36,445 bases of DNA, taken from NCBI GenBank assembly GCA_944391615.1, contig CALXUE010000015.1:1-36445 (forward strand), in the 5' to 3' direction. Made by a program: the position numbers and the translations under genes. Below are positions 8,053 to 16,075 of the stretch, piece after piece. The notes under the pieces are model-generated. The model was not told where the DNA came from, did not search any database, and was given only the letters and a program-made list of their open reading frames with translations. Every line of letters begins with the position of its first letter. Positions within the stretch are counted from its first letter, which is position 1. Source of the stretch: an uncultured Alphaproteobacteria bacterium (lineage in GTDB: Bacteria > Pseudomonadota > Alphaproteobacteria > RF32 > CAG-239).

Positions 8053-8358
8053 ATGGGATTAAGATTTAGAAAATCTTTTAATTTTGGGCCGTTGCGCCTT
8101 AATTTGAGCAAAAGCGGCATGGGGTTTAGCTTTGGTGTTCCGGGGATGCGCTTTACAAAACTGGCAAACGGACGCAAACGCAAAACTTTTTCTATTCCGG
8201 GAACGGGGATTTCTTATGTTTCTGATTCCAAAATGCAAAGGTCGGCAGCCAATGATGATAAGGTTTCTGTGCAAGAAAATGGCAAAAATTCAACGCTGTT
8301 GCGGAAGGTGTGGGGAATCGGACTTTTGATCGTGCTGATTGTGGCGGCTCTTTTGTAA
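8053..8358 (+). CDS. DUF4236 domain protein with C-terminal membrane helix
   Basis: The 101-residue protein begins G-L-R-F-R-K-S and continues through L-R-L-N-L-S-K-S-G, G-F-S-F-G-V-P-G and S-I-P-G-T-G-I-S-Y, the standard DUF4236 domain (residues 1-55). A linker follows, then one hydrophobic helix at residues 85-101. The domain's function is unknown. The ATG at 8053 lies 10 bases after GGAG; a GTG at 8047 in the same frame is only 4 bases away and less likely. The next gene, feoAB, starts 25 bases downstream, and no terminator lies between. Co-transcription is likely. Confidence 0.8.
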   Translation: MGLRFRKSFNFGPLRLNLSKSGMGFSFGVPGMRFTKLANGRKRKTFSIPGTGISYVSDSKMQRSAANDDKVSVQENGKNSTLLRKVWGIGLLIVLIVAALL

Positions 8359-8383
8359 AAAAATATTTAGGACGTGTATTGAT

Positions 8384-10744
8384 ATGTTGACTTTAGATAA
8401 GTTGAAACCTGGAATGAGTGCTGTGGTTAAGGCCGTTAACGGTGAAGAAAGTGCTTTGCGACGCCATATTTTGGAAATGGGGTTGACGCCGCGTACGGAA
8501 GTGACGTTGGTTAAAACGGCTCCGTTAGGCGACCCTTTGGAAATTAAACTCAGAGGTTATGAATTGACCTTACGCAAAGCGGATGCGGCCAATATTGAAA
8601 TTGAACATGCCCATAAGGCAGAATCGTGTCCTGTGGATATTCGAAAACTTAAAGAACCGGTTATGCCCCGCATTGGTGAAGATATTGAAAGTTTGATGTC
8701 AAAAAGCGGTGAAATTATTCCGGAAAATGCGCCGCTTAAGTTTGCGTTAATCGGAAACCAAAATTGCGGCAAGACAACCTTGTTTAATCAGCTGACGGGA
8801 GCTAATCAACATGTGGGAAATTTTCCCGGTGTGACGGTGGATAGAACTGACGGCATTATCAAGGGATATCCTAATGTCGTGGTTACGGATTTGCCGGGGA
8901 TTTATTCTTTGTCTCCTTATACCAGTGAAGAGCTTGTTACGCGTGATTTTTTGCTTAAAGAAAAGCCGGATGGAATTATTAATATTCTTGATGCTTCAAA
9001 CATTGAGCGAAATTTGTTTTTGACCTTGCAGCTTTTGGAACTCAAAATCCCAATGGTGGTGGCTTTGAATATGTTTGATGAGGTGCGGCAGAATAACGGC
9101 TCTATTGATGTTAACCAAATGGAAATGTTGCTTGGTGTGCCGGTTATACCGATTTCGGCTTTGAAAAACGAAGGCATTGATGAGTTGATGCGTCATGCCG
9201 TGAATGTGGCCAGATTCAGAGAGGTTTCTGAAAAAGTTGATTTTTGTTCGGCAGACGGAAAAGATAAAGGTGCCGTGCATCGTTCTATTCACGCCATTAT
9301 TCATTTGATTGAGGATCATGCCAAGAGGGCTGGTATTCCCGTTAGGTTTGCCGCGACAAAATTGGCTGAGGGTGATGAGCCTATTTTGAAAGCCTTAAAA
9401 TTAACTGAAAATGAAAAAGAAATGCTGGAGCATATTGTGCTGCAAATGGAAAATGAAGGAAAGCTGGACAGAGAAGCTGCTTTATCTGATATGCGGTTTT
9501 GCTTTATTGAAGATTTGTGCAGCAAATGTGTGGTAAAACCGGTGGAAAGCATCGGACGTCTACGTAGCGAAAAAATGGATAAAATCTTTACGGGAAAATG
9601 GACGGCTATTCCGGTTTTTGTTTTGCTTATGGCTGTTATTTTTTATTTTTCGTTTGGGCCGGTCGGAACATATTTTTCTGATATGCTGGAAAATTTGTTT
9701 GCATATTGGGGAGAGGGCGTACGCTCATCATTAACAGAATTTGGAATGAATCCGGTTGTTATCTCTTTGATTGTGGATGGTGTGTTTGCCGGTGTAGGCG
9801 GAGTTTTGAGCTTTTTGCCGGTTATTGTGATTTTGTTTTTCTTTCTCTCAATGTTGGAAGACAGCGGATATATGGCACGGGCAGCGTTTGTGATGGATAA
9901 ACTGCTTCGAAAAGTCGGACTTTCAGGGCGGAGTTTTGTGCCGATGTTGATTGGTTTTGGGTGTTCTGTTCCGGCTATTATGGCGGCTAGAACTTTGCCA
10001 TCAGAACGAGATAGAAAACTGACCATCTTATTGACGCCGTTTATGAGTTGTTCGGCAAAACTGCCGGTGTATGTTTTGTTGACTGCGGCGTTTTTTGCCA
10101 ATTATCAAACCATTGTGATTATTTCTTTGTATGTGCTCGGAATTGTGGTTGGCTTGGTGGTGGCTATGGGATTTAAATTATCTGCTTTTCGCGGAGAGCC
10201 GGTGCCCTTTGTGATGGAACTGCCTAATTATCGGATGCCGGGGTTGAAAAATGTGGTGCGGCTTATTTATTATAAGGCAAAGTTTTTTATTACCAAGGCT
10301 TTTACCATTATTTTGGCGGCAACATTGGTGATTTGGTTCTTGAGCACTTTTGATGTTAGGCTGAATGTGGTGGATGATTCTTCTTATAGTATTTTGAGTT
10401 CTATCGGGGCTTGGTTGGTGCCTGTGTTTGAGCCTTTGGGAATTAATGATTGGCGCTTGACAACGGCTTTTCTCAGTGGATTTGCCGCTAAAGAAAGTGT
10501 GGTGAGTACGTTGAGCGTTTTGCTTGATGGAAAGATTGAGTTGTTGCCGGAGCTGCTTTCTCCGCTTTCGGCCTTTGCTTTTTTGACGTTTTGTTTGTTG
10601 TATACGCCTTGTGCGGCTGCTATTGCAACGGTTAAAAAAGAGCTGGGATGGCGGTACGCGCTGTTTGTGGTCGGAATTCAATGTGTTGTGGCGTGGTTGG
10701 TGGCCTTTGTGGTTTATCAACTGGGGGCTATGTTGATGGCATAA
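8384..10744 (+). CDS. feoB: Fused FeoA-FeoB ferrous iron transporter
   Basis: The 786-residue protein imports Fe(II) across the inner membrane. Residues 1-75 are a FeoA (SH3-like) domain. A linker of about 45 residues leads to the FeoB GTPase domain, with G1 G-N-Q-N-C-G-K-T (124-131), G3 D-L-P-G, G4 A-L-N-M-F-D and G5 S-A-L. The C-terminal half has the Gate and core membrane regions, with G-C-S-V-P-A-I-M-A-A-R-T and Y-T-P-C-A-A-A motifs carrying the conserved Cys. FeoA and FeoB are usually separate proteins, and fusions are known in some lineages. The ATG at 8384 has AGGA 11 bases upstream. The high iron demand of hydrogenase maturation makes this a natural partner of hydG. Confidence 0.93.
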   Translation: MLTLDKLKPGMSAVVKAVNGEESALRRHILEMGLTPRTEVTLVKTAPLGDPLEIKLRGYELTLRKADAANIEIEHAHKAESCPVDIRKLKEPVMPRIGEDIESLMSKSGEIIPENAPLKFALIGNQNCGKTTLFNQLTGANQHVGNFPGVTVDRTDGIIKGYPNVVVTDLPGIYSLSPYTSEELVTRDFLLKEKPDGIINILDASNIERNLFLTLQLLELKIPMVVALNMFDEVRQNNGSIDVNQMEMLLGVPVIPISALKNEGIDELMRHAVNVARFREVSEKVDFCSADGKDKGAVHRSIHAIIHLIEDHAKRAGIPVRFAATKLAEGDEPILKALKLTENEKEMLEHIVLQMENEGKLDREAALSDMRFCFIEDLCSKCVVKPVESIGRLRSEKMDKIFTGKWTAIPVFVLLMAVIFYFSFGPVGTYFSDMLENLFAYWGEGVRSSLTEFGMNPVVISLIVDGVFAGVGGVLSFLPVIVILFFFLSMLEDSGYMARAAFVMDKLLRKVGLSGRSFVPMLIGFGCSVPAIMAARTLPSERDRKLTILLTPFMSCSAKLPVYVLLTAAFFANYQTIVIISLYVLGIVVGLVVAMGFKLSAFRGEPVPFVMELPNYRMPGLKNVVRLIYYKAKFFITKAFTIILAATLVIWFLSTFDVRLNVVDDSSYSILSSIGAWLVPVFEPLGINDWRLTTAFLSGFAAKESVVSTLSVLLDGKIELLPELLSPLSAFAFLTFCLLYTPCAAAIATVKKELGWRYALFVVGIQCVVAWLVAFVVYQLGAMLMA

Positions 10745-10755
10745 CAAGGTGAAAT

Positions 10756-11604
10756 ATGGTTAAAACTGGTCTGGTGCTTGAAGGGGGTGCAAAACGCGGC
10801 ATATATACTGCCGGCGTGTTGGATGTTTTGCTGGAAAACGGCATTAAAGTCGACGGTGTTATCGGTGTCTCGGCCGGGGCTATTCACGGATGTTCTTATG
10901 TTTCGGAGCAGATTGGGCGAAGTATTCGCTTTAATATGGATTATGGTAATGACTGGCGGTTTATGAGTTTTCGCTCGTGGTTGGTCAGCGGGGATGTGGT
11001 GAATGCAAAATTTTGCTATCATACTTTGCCTGAAAAACTGTGTCCGTTTGATAATGCGGCCTTTGTGAAATCAAAAACGGATTTTTATGTGGTTTGCTCA
11101 AATGTGGAGACAGGGCAGGCCGAATATGTTCAATGTTATGATATGTTTCAGGATATTGAGTATTTGCGTGCGTCAGCGTCTTTGCCGATTTTTTCTCGGA
11201 TTGTTAAAATTCAAGATAAAAAGTTTTTGGATGGAGGAATTTGTGATAGTATTCCGCTTAAAGCTTTTCAAAGTTTGGGCTATGATAAAAACATTGTGAT
11301 AGAAACAAGGCCTCAGGGATATCAGAAAAAAAAGTTTGCTTTGATGTGGTTGGTCAAATTGCTGTATTCAAAGTATCCAAACTTTATTAAAGCGTTGGAA
11401 AATCGGCACAAAATGTATAATGATGAACTGAAATATGTTGAAGAAGAAGCACGAAAGGGGAGGACATTGGTTATTCGGCCGAGCCGGTTGATTAAAATTT
11501 CTAAAATGGAGCATAATCTTGAAATTGTTAAGGAAATGTATGAACTCGGGCGAAAAGATGCATTGGAAAAATTGGCGGAAATAAAGGCTTTTGTGGCAAA
11601 GTGA
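10756..11604 (+). CDS. Patatin-like phospholipase family protein
   Basis: The 282-residue protein is a YjjU-type patatin, a Ser-Asp dyad acyl hydrolase. The oxyanion motif G-G-A-K-R-G is at 10-15, the nucleophile elbow G-V-S-A-G has Ser39, and D-G-G carries Asp159 after the L-D pair. No signal peptide is seen, so it is probably cytosolic or peripheral on the inner membrane. The lipid substrate is unknown. It starts 11 bases after feoAB with a weak AAGGTGA site, and is likely the last gene of the DUF4236-feoAB unit. There is no obvious link with iron transport. Confidence 0.87.
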   Translation: MVKTGLVLEGGAKRGIYTAGVLDVLLENGIKVDGVIGVSAGAIHGCSYVSEQIGRSIRFNMDYGNDWRFMSFRSWLVSGDVVNAKFCYHTLPEKLCPFDNAAFVKSKTDFYVVCSNVETGQAEYVQCYDMFQDIEYLRASASLPIFSRIVKIQDKKFLDGGICDSIPLKAFQSLGYDKNIVIETRPQGYQKKKFALMWLVKLLYSKYPNFIKALENRHKMYNDELKYVEEEARKGRTLVIRPSRLIKISKMEHNLEIVKEMYELGRKDALEKLAEIKAFVAK

Positions 11605-11690
11605 TAAAAAAATCAGGTTTTTGAAAAATAATTCTTGTAAAATTTTTTTTCTGTGGTAAAGATAATTGCGCTGAGTGAGAAAAAGTGAAT

Positions 11691-11767
11691 CGGATTGTAG
11701 TTCAGCCTGGTAGAACGCTTCGTTCGGGACGAAGAGGTCGCTGGTTCGAGTCCAGTCAATCCGACCA
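11691..11767 (+). tRNA. tRNA-Pro (anticodon CGG)
   Basis: A complete cloverleaf can be folded. The acceptor is CGGATTG/CAATCCG, the D-stem GTTC/GAAC, and the anticodon stem CTTCG/CGAAG with loop TTCGGGA, giving anticodon CGG. The T-arm has GGTTCGAGTCC, and discriminator A and an encoded CCA follow. A terminator follows at once. Confidence 0.95.
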
Positions 11768-12018
11768 ACAAAACCGCCGAAAGGCGGTTTTTTTTCGATA
11801 TAAGGACAAGAACCAGCGACCTCGATAGAGGCTTAAAATTTTAAAAGTTGCCTGATGGCAAGTTTTAAGATTTTAAGAATAACGAAAGTTAGTCGGCAAA
11901 GAGGCAGATAAGCCGAATTGCCGACGTTACATTCGTTTTGACCGAAGCAAAGTTAGTGTTGCGGAAAACGCAACACTTACGTCGCAAGAGAGGGTTCGAG
12001 TCCAGTCAATCCGACCAA
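11743..12018 (+). repeat. 26-bp direct repeat of the tRNA-Pro 3' end flanking a hairpin-rich segment
   Basis: The last 26 bases of the tRNA locus (11743-11768, GGTTCGA of the T-arm through CCAA) recur exactly at 11993-12018, offset by 250 bases. In between lie the tRNA terminator, a 14-base inverted copy of the tRNA variable/T-arm (11810-11823 against 11734-11747), and several hairpins, such as AGTGTTGCG/CGCAACACT near 11954-11976. No gene fits in the interval. The layout matches a tRNA attachment-site duplication around a very small element, or a structured RNA spacer. The 11768-12381 stretch holds nothing else but this, the terminators at 12028 and 12267, and a leader upstream of the toxin gene. 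Confidence 0.8.
11771..11795 (+). terminator. Terminator of tRNA-Pro
   Basis: The hairpin ACCGCC-GAAA-GGCGGT is followed by eight T, three bases after the tRNA CCA end. Confidence 0.9.
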
Positions 12019-12027
12019 TAGTGGTAA

Positions 12028-12053
12028 AATCCGCCTTTGAGGCGGATTTTTTG
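12028..12053 (+). terminator. Terminator after the second tRNA-Pro 3' copy
   Basis: The hairpin AATCCGCC-TTTG-GGCGGATT (with one A between) is followed by six T, ten bases after the duplicated CCAA. It may be the original tRNA-Pro terminator displaced by the inserted segment. Confidence 0.8.
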
Positions 12054-12266
12054 TTCTTGAAGATATGCTCCTGCGGTTCTCTTATCAGCAAAGTAGGGAA
12101 TGAAGGCTGGGGTTGAAAACTTAAAAATATTAGCTCCTACATATTTAGGGGCATTTGTCGCCTTGGAAAGAGACATAAATTTATTAAATATCAATATGTT
12201 ATTTACAAAATGATGTCCCGACAAAAAATTGCACGACATTTTTGCGTTTTTTTGCTATATTTTTAG

Positions 12267-12314
12267 ATATGATGGGGATGAGTTTACTTTGTTCGTTTCC
12301 ATCATATTTTTTTG
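12267..12314 (+). terminator. Long-loop hairpin with T-run before the toxin array
   Basis: ATATGATGG (12267-12275) pairs with CCATCATAT (12299-12307) over a 23-base loop and is followed by seven T. A second, weaker hairpin (GAGTCATC-GAAA-GGTGGCTC plus T-run) lies at about 12322-12349. Together they would shield, or attenuate, transcription into the leader-bearing gene at 12382. Confidence 0.5.
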
Positions 12315-12381
12315 AGTGAAAGAGTCATCGAAAGGTGGCTCTTTTTTGTTTTTAAATTTTATAAATAAAGAGAGGTTTTTA

Positions 12382-13761
12382 ATGAACTTTTATGGCAATT
12401 ATAAATCGCCGCTTGGTTATCAAACAGGTGAAAATCAGATTGATACATACGGTGTTGACCACAGCGGCTTTTCTACGCGAGATGAATTGGAATATCAATT
12501 TGCAAGACAAAACAAGGAAAACCAAATCATCGAAAACTATAACAATCAAGGGATAACCAAAAATTATCCGCAATATGGCACTAATTTTTGGGGCGGTTCT
12601 GATAATAACTACGGCTTCGGCTCTTCAAACATTCACGACAATATTGAGAATAGAGAGAACCAGACCGAACAGAGTTATGGCTTGGGAAACAATAACCAAA
12701 ATCAAAACTTATCTTGGCCACAAAGTTATGGATTGGGAAGTAAAAATCAAACCTTTGGTCAGGAAAACAATAATTCAACCCAATGGGGACTGAACAACAA
12801 TCCTTTAGAGCAAAACAACAATAATAATACGCTTTCGGGCAATTTGTTCGGAAACAACAATCTGTTTAACCAAAATCAAAATGTTTGGAATAGAAACCAA
12901 TACCAAACGCCAGCACCTTCAAGATATAATTTGAAGGATTTGACAGACAGGTTGCAACAATATCAGAATAATGCTTTGGAGAATAGTAACAGCACTTTAA
13001 ATTCAGGCTTAAACAACGGCTCAATCTTTAGTCCGAACAATATGCAAAGTTTGAATTTGAATGCAAGTTCGGCTCTCTATCCTCAACAAAATTCGTTCAG
13101 CACTTATTCTCAACCATATCAATTGGCTCAAAATTCTTTACCGAATTCGAGGAGTGATGTTAGTAATCCAATATTAACAAAATATAAAAAGTTAATAGAT
13201 GAACATTATAATGAAATTTATAAAAATGAAGGCAACCCTAATTATGTTTATCTTGACCCTAAATATATAAAATCAATTGGACGAGGTAAAAATATTGATA
13301 ATGTTAATACATTTAATCAAGTTAACTATAAAATAAAAGGTACAAATGATTTTGCAAATGAAAAAGAAAAACAAAAGTGTTATAGTGATTTTGAGAAATG
13401 GATAAAACAACATAAAAAAAATCCCGATGATGAACATAATTTTAGAGCAAGTCATTTTGAGGATTTTTGTGATTTATATATAGATCCAAATGAAGAAAAA
13501 CGTTTACACAATGATCATGTTGTGCAAGATATTCCAATTATAAAAAATATAATAAAAAATTATGATAACTTAAGCTACGAAAAACAGTTAGCTATTTTAG
13601 ATATGGTTTATAATCTTGGTACTACTAAATTTAATAATCAGTTCAAAAATTTTATTAAGGCTGCAAATGCCAATTCAGAAGAAGGAATGTTAGCAGAATA
13701 TCACAGAAAAGACGTTTCTGAAAGCCGAAATAAATGGACTGCTGATTTATTAAAAAAATAA
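12382..13761 (+). CDS. Polymorphic toxin candidate: Asn/Gln-rich leader with GH24 lysozyme-like tip
   Basis: The 459-residue protein has a low-complexity Asn/Gln/Gly/Tyr-rich leader (about residues 1-260) with no signal peptide or recognised domain. Its first 55 residues are less repetitive and include S-T-R-D-E-L-E-Y. The C-terminal 190 residues look like a T4-type muramidase. N-E-G has Glu283, Y-L-D has Asp292, and S-I-G-R-G has Ser298, spaced 9 and 6 like T4 lysozyme E11-D20-T26. Further on come D-M-V-Y-N-L-G and a terminal R-N-K-W motif. It should cut peptidoglycan. The ATG at 12382 follows AGAGAGG. Only this copy keeps the whole leader; pieces of it recur downstream. Confidence 0.72.
   Translation: MNFYGNYKSPLGYQTGENQIDTYGVDHSGFSTRDELEYQFARQNKENQIIENYNNQGITKNYPQYGTNFWGGSDNNYGFGSSNIHDNIENRENQTEQSYGLGNNNQNQNLSWPQSYGLGSKNQTFGQENNNSTQWGLNNNPLEQNNNNNTLSGNLFGNNNLFNQNQNVWNRNQYQTPAPSRYNLKDLTDRLQQYQNNALENSNSTLNSGLNNGSIFSPNNMQSLNLNASSALYPQQNSFSTYSQPYQLAQNSLPNSRSDVSNPILTKYKKLIDEHYNEIYKNEGNPNYVYLDPKYIKSIGRGKNIDNVNTFNQVNYKIKGTNDFANEKEKQKCYSDFEKWIKQHKKNPDDEHNFRASHFEDFCDLYIDPNEEKRLHNDHVVQDIPIIKNIIKNYDNLSYEKQLAILDMVYNLGTTKFNNQFKNFIKAANANSEEGMLAEYHRKDVSESRNKWTADLLKK
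12516..12741 (+). repeat. Leader repeat R1, copy in the full-length toxin gene
   Basis: This part of the leader encodes the N-Y-N-N-Q-G-I-T-K-N-Y-P-Q-Y-G-T-N-F-W-G-G block through S-Y-G-L-G-S. It is repeated with high DNA identity at 14350-14579 and partly at 17623-17719, each time ahead of a different C-terminal sequence. Confidence 0.85.
12728..12920 (+). repeat. Leader repeat R2, copy in the full-length toxin gene
   Basis: This block encodes the Q-W-G-L-N-N through N-Q-Y-Q-T-P part of the leader. It recurs at 15766-15965 and 18872-19036. Confidence 0.85.
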
Positions 13762-13768
13762 ATTTTAC

Positions 13769-13801
13769 AGAATAGGCTGTGCTATAGAACAGCCTATTCT
13801 A
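13769..13801. terminator. Hairpin between convergent toxin and lipoprotein genes
   Basis: GAATAGGCTGT pairs with ACAGCCTATTC (about 11 bp) over a short loop. It lies between the end of the lysozyme-tip gene and the end of the minus-strand lipoprotein gene, whose stop codon it overlaps. Confidence 0.6.
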
Positions 13802-14243
13802 TTCCATACATCTCACCACTACGTCTAAAATTGTTTTCATCATATTCAATCAATTCTACTAACCAATGATAGCTTATGCAATATGCACTATCTGAACATT
13901 CAGAGATCTGAAATTTATTAATATTTGTTTGCATCTTTTGAATAACTGGATTATAAAAACTGCATTTTAGAACAATATAATCTTGTTTATTTTCTAACAA
14001 AACGCACGTTTGTGTTGTCCATCCGTCTTTATGATTATCATCTTTTTTATAAACAGGTGAATTTGAGAATTTTAAATTATTAGGACTTAAATATGTTTCC
14101 CTTGCAATTGAAGAAATTGGGATTAAAGGATTATAAAACAGAGGATTTACAAATTTTTCTTCTTTATTTTGATTAAATAGGGCACAAGATGTGGTCATCA
14201 ATGCAATTAAACTACATATCAAAGCAAGCTTTTTCATTCTCAA
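13794..14243 (-). CDS. Small lipoprotein, candidate immunity partner of the lysozyme-like toxin
   Basis: The 149-residue protein has a lipoprotein signal (A-L-M-T-T-S-C, Cys20) and no recognised domain in the mature part, which contains four further Cys. It is the only gene next to the lysozyme-tip gene. It lies head-to-tail against it on the other strand and sits between that tip and the next leader fragment. Periplasmic lipoproteins often protect against muramidase effectors, so an immunity role is plausible. The convergent orientation is unusual, because immunity genes normally follow the toxin on the same strand. A TAGGAG site lies 8 bases before the ATG. Confidence 0.55.
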   Translation of the reverse strand: MRMKKLALICSLIALMTTSCALFNQNKEEKFVNPLFYNPLIPISSIARETYLSPNNLKFSNSPVYKKDDNHKDGWTTQTCVLLENKQDYIVLKCSFYNPVIQKMQTNINKFQISECSDSAYCISYHWLVELIEYDENNFRRSGEMYGIE

Positions 14244-14335
14244 ACTCCTAAGGATAAATTATAGCAATCATAATCTCAAAAGTTGAAAATAAGGTTAAAG
14301 CCTATCCCGTATCTCCATAAACAACCCGTGGATAG

Positions 14336-15019
14336 TTGGATTTGGTAAAGGAAAACCAACTCATCCAGAACTACAACAATCAGGGGATAACAAAAAATTA
14401 TCCGCAGTATGGTACTAATTTCTGGGGCGGTTCATCAAAAAATAACTACGGCTTCGGCTCTTCAAATATTCACGACAATATTGAGAATAGAGAGAACAAG
14501 ACCGAACAAAATTATGGTATGGAAAGCAACATCCAAAATCAAAGCCTATCTTGGCCGCAAAGTTATGGGTTAGGAAGCGATAGTCAGAACCAAACTAAAT
14601 CTAATAACATTCCTAGATATTGGGAAACGGCTGCTGATGGTGAAAAAGTTTGGAACTACGTTCAACAACAAGAAGGTGTTGTCGAACCTCGGAGTCAAAA
14701 TATATTTAGTTATTTATATTCTTTAGGTGCTGGACTAGGTAATATGTATGGTAATTATCAAAATTTTACTCCAATTAAAATGTCTGACAAATATAAACAT
14801 GCTGTTATAAATTGTGAGGCAGCTCAATATGGTGAAGGTGGTAATGACATGGCTAAACTAGTTTCATGGAGAAAAGAAGCACGAGATGTTTGGACAGGTC
14901 AAAATACTAACGATAGCAGTGCAAGCGATAATTATGCTAATAAAATTGGTCGATTGCTTGGAACAAAATATCCTAATGATGATTGTCAAGTTATTGTAAA
15001 AAAATATATTGATAAATAA
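14336..15019 (+). CDS. Orphan toxin cassette: leader R1 fragment joined to a serum-amyloid-A-like tip
   Basis: The reading frame of 227 residues has only a TTG start without a ribosome site, and a stop lies just upstream. It therefore looks like a silent cassette that needs recombination to be expressed. Residues 5-82 repeat the R1 leader. A spacer with N-I-P-R-Y-W-E-T-A-A-D-G-E-K-V-W follows (92-106). The tip (151-227) has the serum amyloid A/DUF6973-like signature: D-K-Y-x-H-A at 151-156, then A-A-Q-x-G-x-G-G, A-K-x-x-S, D-S-x-A and A-N-x-x-G-R. Many SAA proteins are membrane-active. The downstream genes are membrane proteins, which suits a membrane target. Confidence 0.6.
   Translation: MDLVKENQLIQNYNNQGITKNYPQYGTNFWGGSSKNNYGFGSSNIHDNIENRENKTEQNYGMESNIQNQSLSWPQSYGLGSDSQNQTKSNNIPRYWETAADGEKVWNYVQQQEGVVEPRSQNIFSYLYSLGAGLGNMYGNYQNFTPIKMSDKYKHAVINCEAAQYGEGGNDMAKLVSWRKEARDVWTGQNTNDSSASDNYANKIGRLLGTKYPNDDCQVIVKKYIDK
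14350..14579 (+). repeat. Leader repeat R1, copy in the first SAA-like cassette
   Basis: DNA similar to 12516-12741. Homology begins abruptly at GGAAAACCAA and ends at the T-A-G-G-A-A-G-C junction, as expected for a recombination scar. Confidence 0.85.
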
Positions 15020-15115
15020 ATCAAATTAACTGTTTATAGAAATTTTTATTGAAATTATTGTGGGTTATGTATTATTATGTCCTTAAAAGTTTAAATTGAG
15101 AGTTGTTATACAATA

Positions 15116-15238
15116 ATGATTTCAAAAGCAAAAAAAATATTATCTCGACTTTTTATAAGCAGCATAGTTTTATGTTATGCCATATTTGCTGCTATTTGTT
15201 GGGTGTTTTATATAATTTTTTTAGACCCTAAATGGTAA
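15116..15238 (+). CDS. Tiny one-pass membrane protein, 40 aa (immunity cassette)
   Basis: The frame encodes 40 residues: a basic start (M-I-S-K-A-K-K), one hydrophobic segment (about 11-36) and D-P-K-W at the end. It stops 12 bases before the multi-pass membrane gene, whose ribosome site overlaps this stop region. A gene of the same size and topology occupies the same place in the second SAA-like cassette (18206-18310). That positional match is the main support. The upstream ribosome site (GAGAG) is weak. Confidence 0.5.
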   Translation: MISKAKKILSRLFISSIVLCYAIFAAICWVFYIIFLDPKW

Positions 15239-15250
15239 AAGGAAATGCTG

Positions 15251-15757
15251 ATGTCAATTAACCAAAAAAAAGTGTATATTGCTTTAGGTTTAGTTTTATC
15301 TACCCTTGCTTTTCCTTGGTCGATTATTTATTATTTTTTGATATTTCCGATGCTTTATACTGGGGTTATTGTGCCATTTTTTCTTTGGAAAAATCTTTTT
15401 GAAGGTAAAATGAAAGATGTTCCTATAAATTCGCTTCTATGGAAAATTCCAGCAATTATTTTGCTATATTTAATCTTAAATATTGGAGAATTATCAATAT
15501 TTTATATTTTATCGTTTTTGTCTGAAAATTTAACGCTTCGCATTTCAGTTGTTATGTTTATAATTTTTATTTTAAGAATTATTACATATGCTGAAATGTT
15601 ATGGGTATGGCAGCCGTTATTATATAAAAATTTTCCTAAAATGCAATGGTGTCTTATAGGCTTGATAATTATTTTAATGATAGTTGCTTGTTATTTTGTT
15701 GTATCAAATATAGACCGTTATTGGTTATTGTTCAATTTTTTGCAAAATGCTCATTAG
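15251..15757 (+). CDS. Multi-pass membrane protein, candidate immunity to the SAA-like toxin
   Basis: The 168-residue protein has about four membrane helices, with an N-F-P-K-M-Q-W motif before the last one. The protein at 18377-18835 has N-F-P-K-L-Q-W at the matching place and follows the other SAA-like tip, so the two are likely homologous immunity proteins. A membrane-embedded immunity protein suggests that the toxin attacks the inner membrane. The ATG at 15251 has AAGGA 7 bases upstream; an ATG two codons earlier is too close to it. The gene ends 8 bases before the next leader fragment. Confidence 0.65.
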   Translation: MSINQKKVYIALGLVLSTLAFPWSIIYYFLIFPMLYTGVIVPFFLWKNLFEGKMKDVPINSLLWKIPAIILLYLILNIGELSIFYILSFLSENLTLRISVVMFIIFILRIITYAEMLWVWQPLLYKNFPKMQWCLIGLIIILMIVACYFVVSNIDRYWLLFNFLQNAH

Positions 15758-15765
15758 ATTTATAA

Positions 15766-15965
15766 TTATGGATTAGGAAGTGAAAATCAAACCTTTGGTC
15801 AGGAAAACAATAACTCTACCCAATGGGGACTGAACAACACTCCTTTAGCGCAAAACAACAATAATAATACGCTTTCGGGGAATTTGTTCGGAAAAAACAA
15901 TCTGTTTAATCAGAATCAAAGTGTTTGGAATAGAAACCAATACCAAACGCCGACGCCTTGGGCAA
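15766..15965 (+). repeat. Leader repeat R2, orphan copy ahead of the DUF2778-like tip
   Basis: DNA closely similar to 12728-12920, from TATGGATTAGGAAG through the T-P-T-P-W-A-K-Q coding end. After it (15966-16054) come shuffled pieces of R1, including I-H-D-N-I-E-N-R. No start codon or ribosome site precedes it. It fills the 318-base gap between 15757 and 16076. Confidence 0.85.
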
Positions 15966-16075
15966 AGCAAAGTACCGGTTTGGGGTGGTTCATCAAACAA
16001 TAACTTGGCACCTCAAAGATTCACGATAATATTGAGAACAGGAATAATAATCCGTAAGTAAATAGTCTTGATGCC

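Noticed and set aside
11993..12018. Second tRNA gene after tRNA-Pro.
   Set aside because: Only the T-arm and acceptor 3' strand are present. No D-arm, anticodon arm or 5' acceptor strand precedes it.
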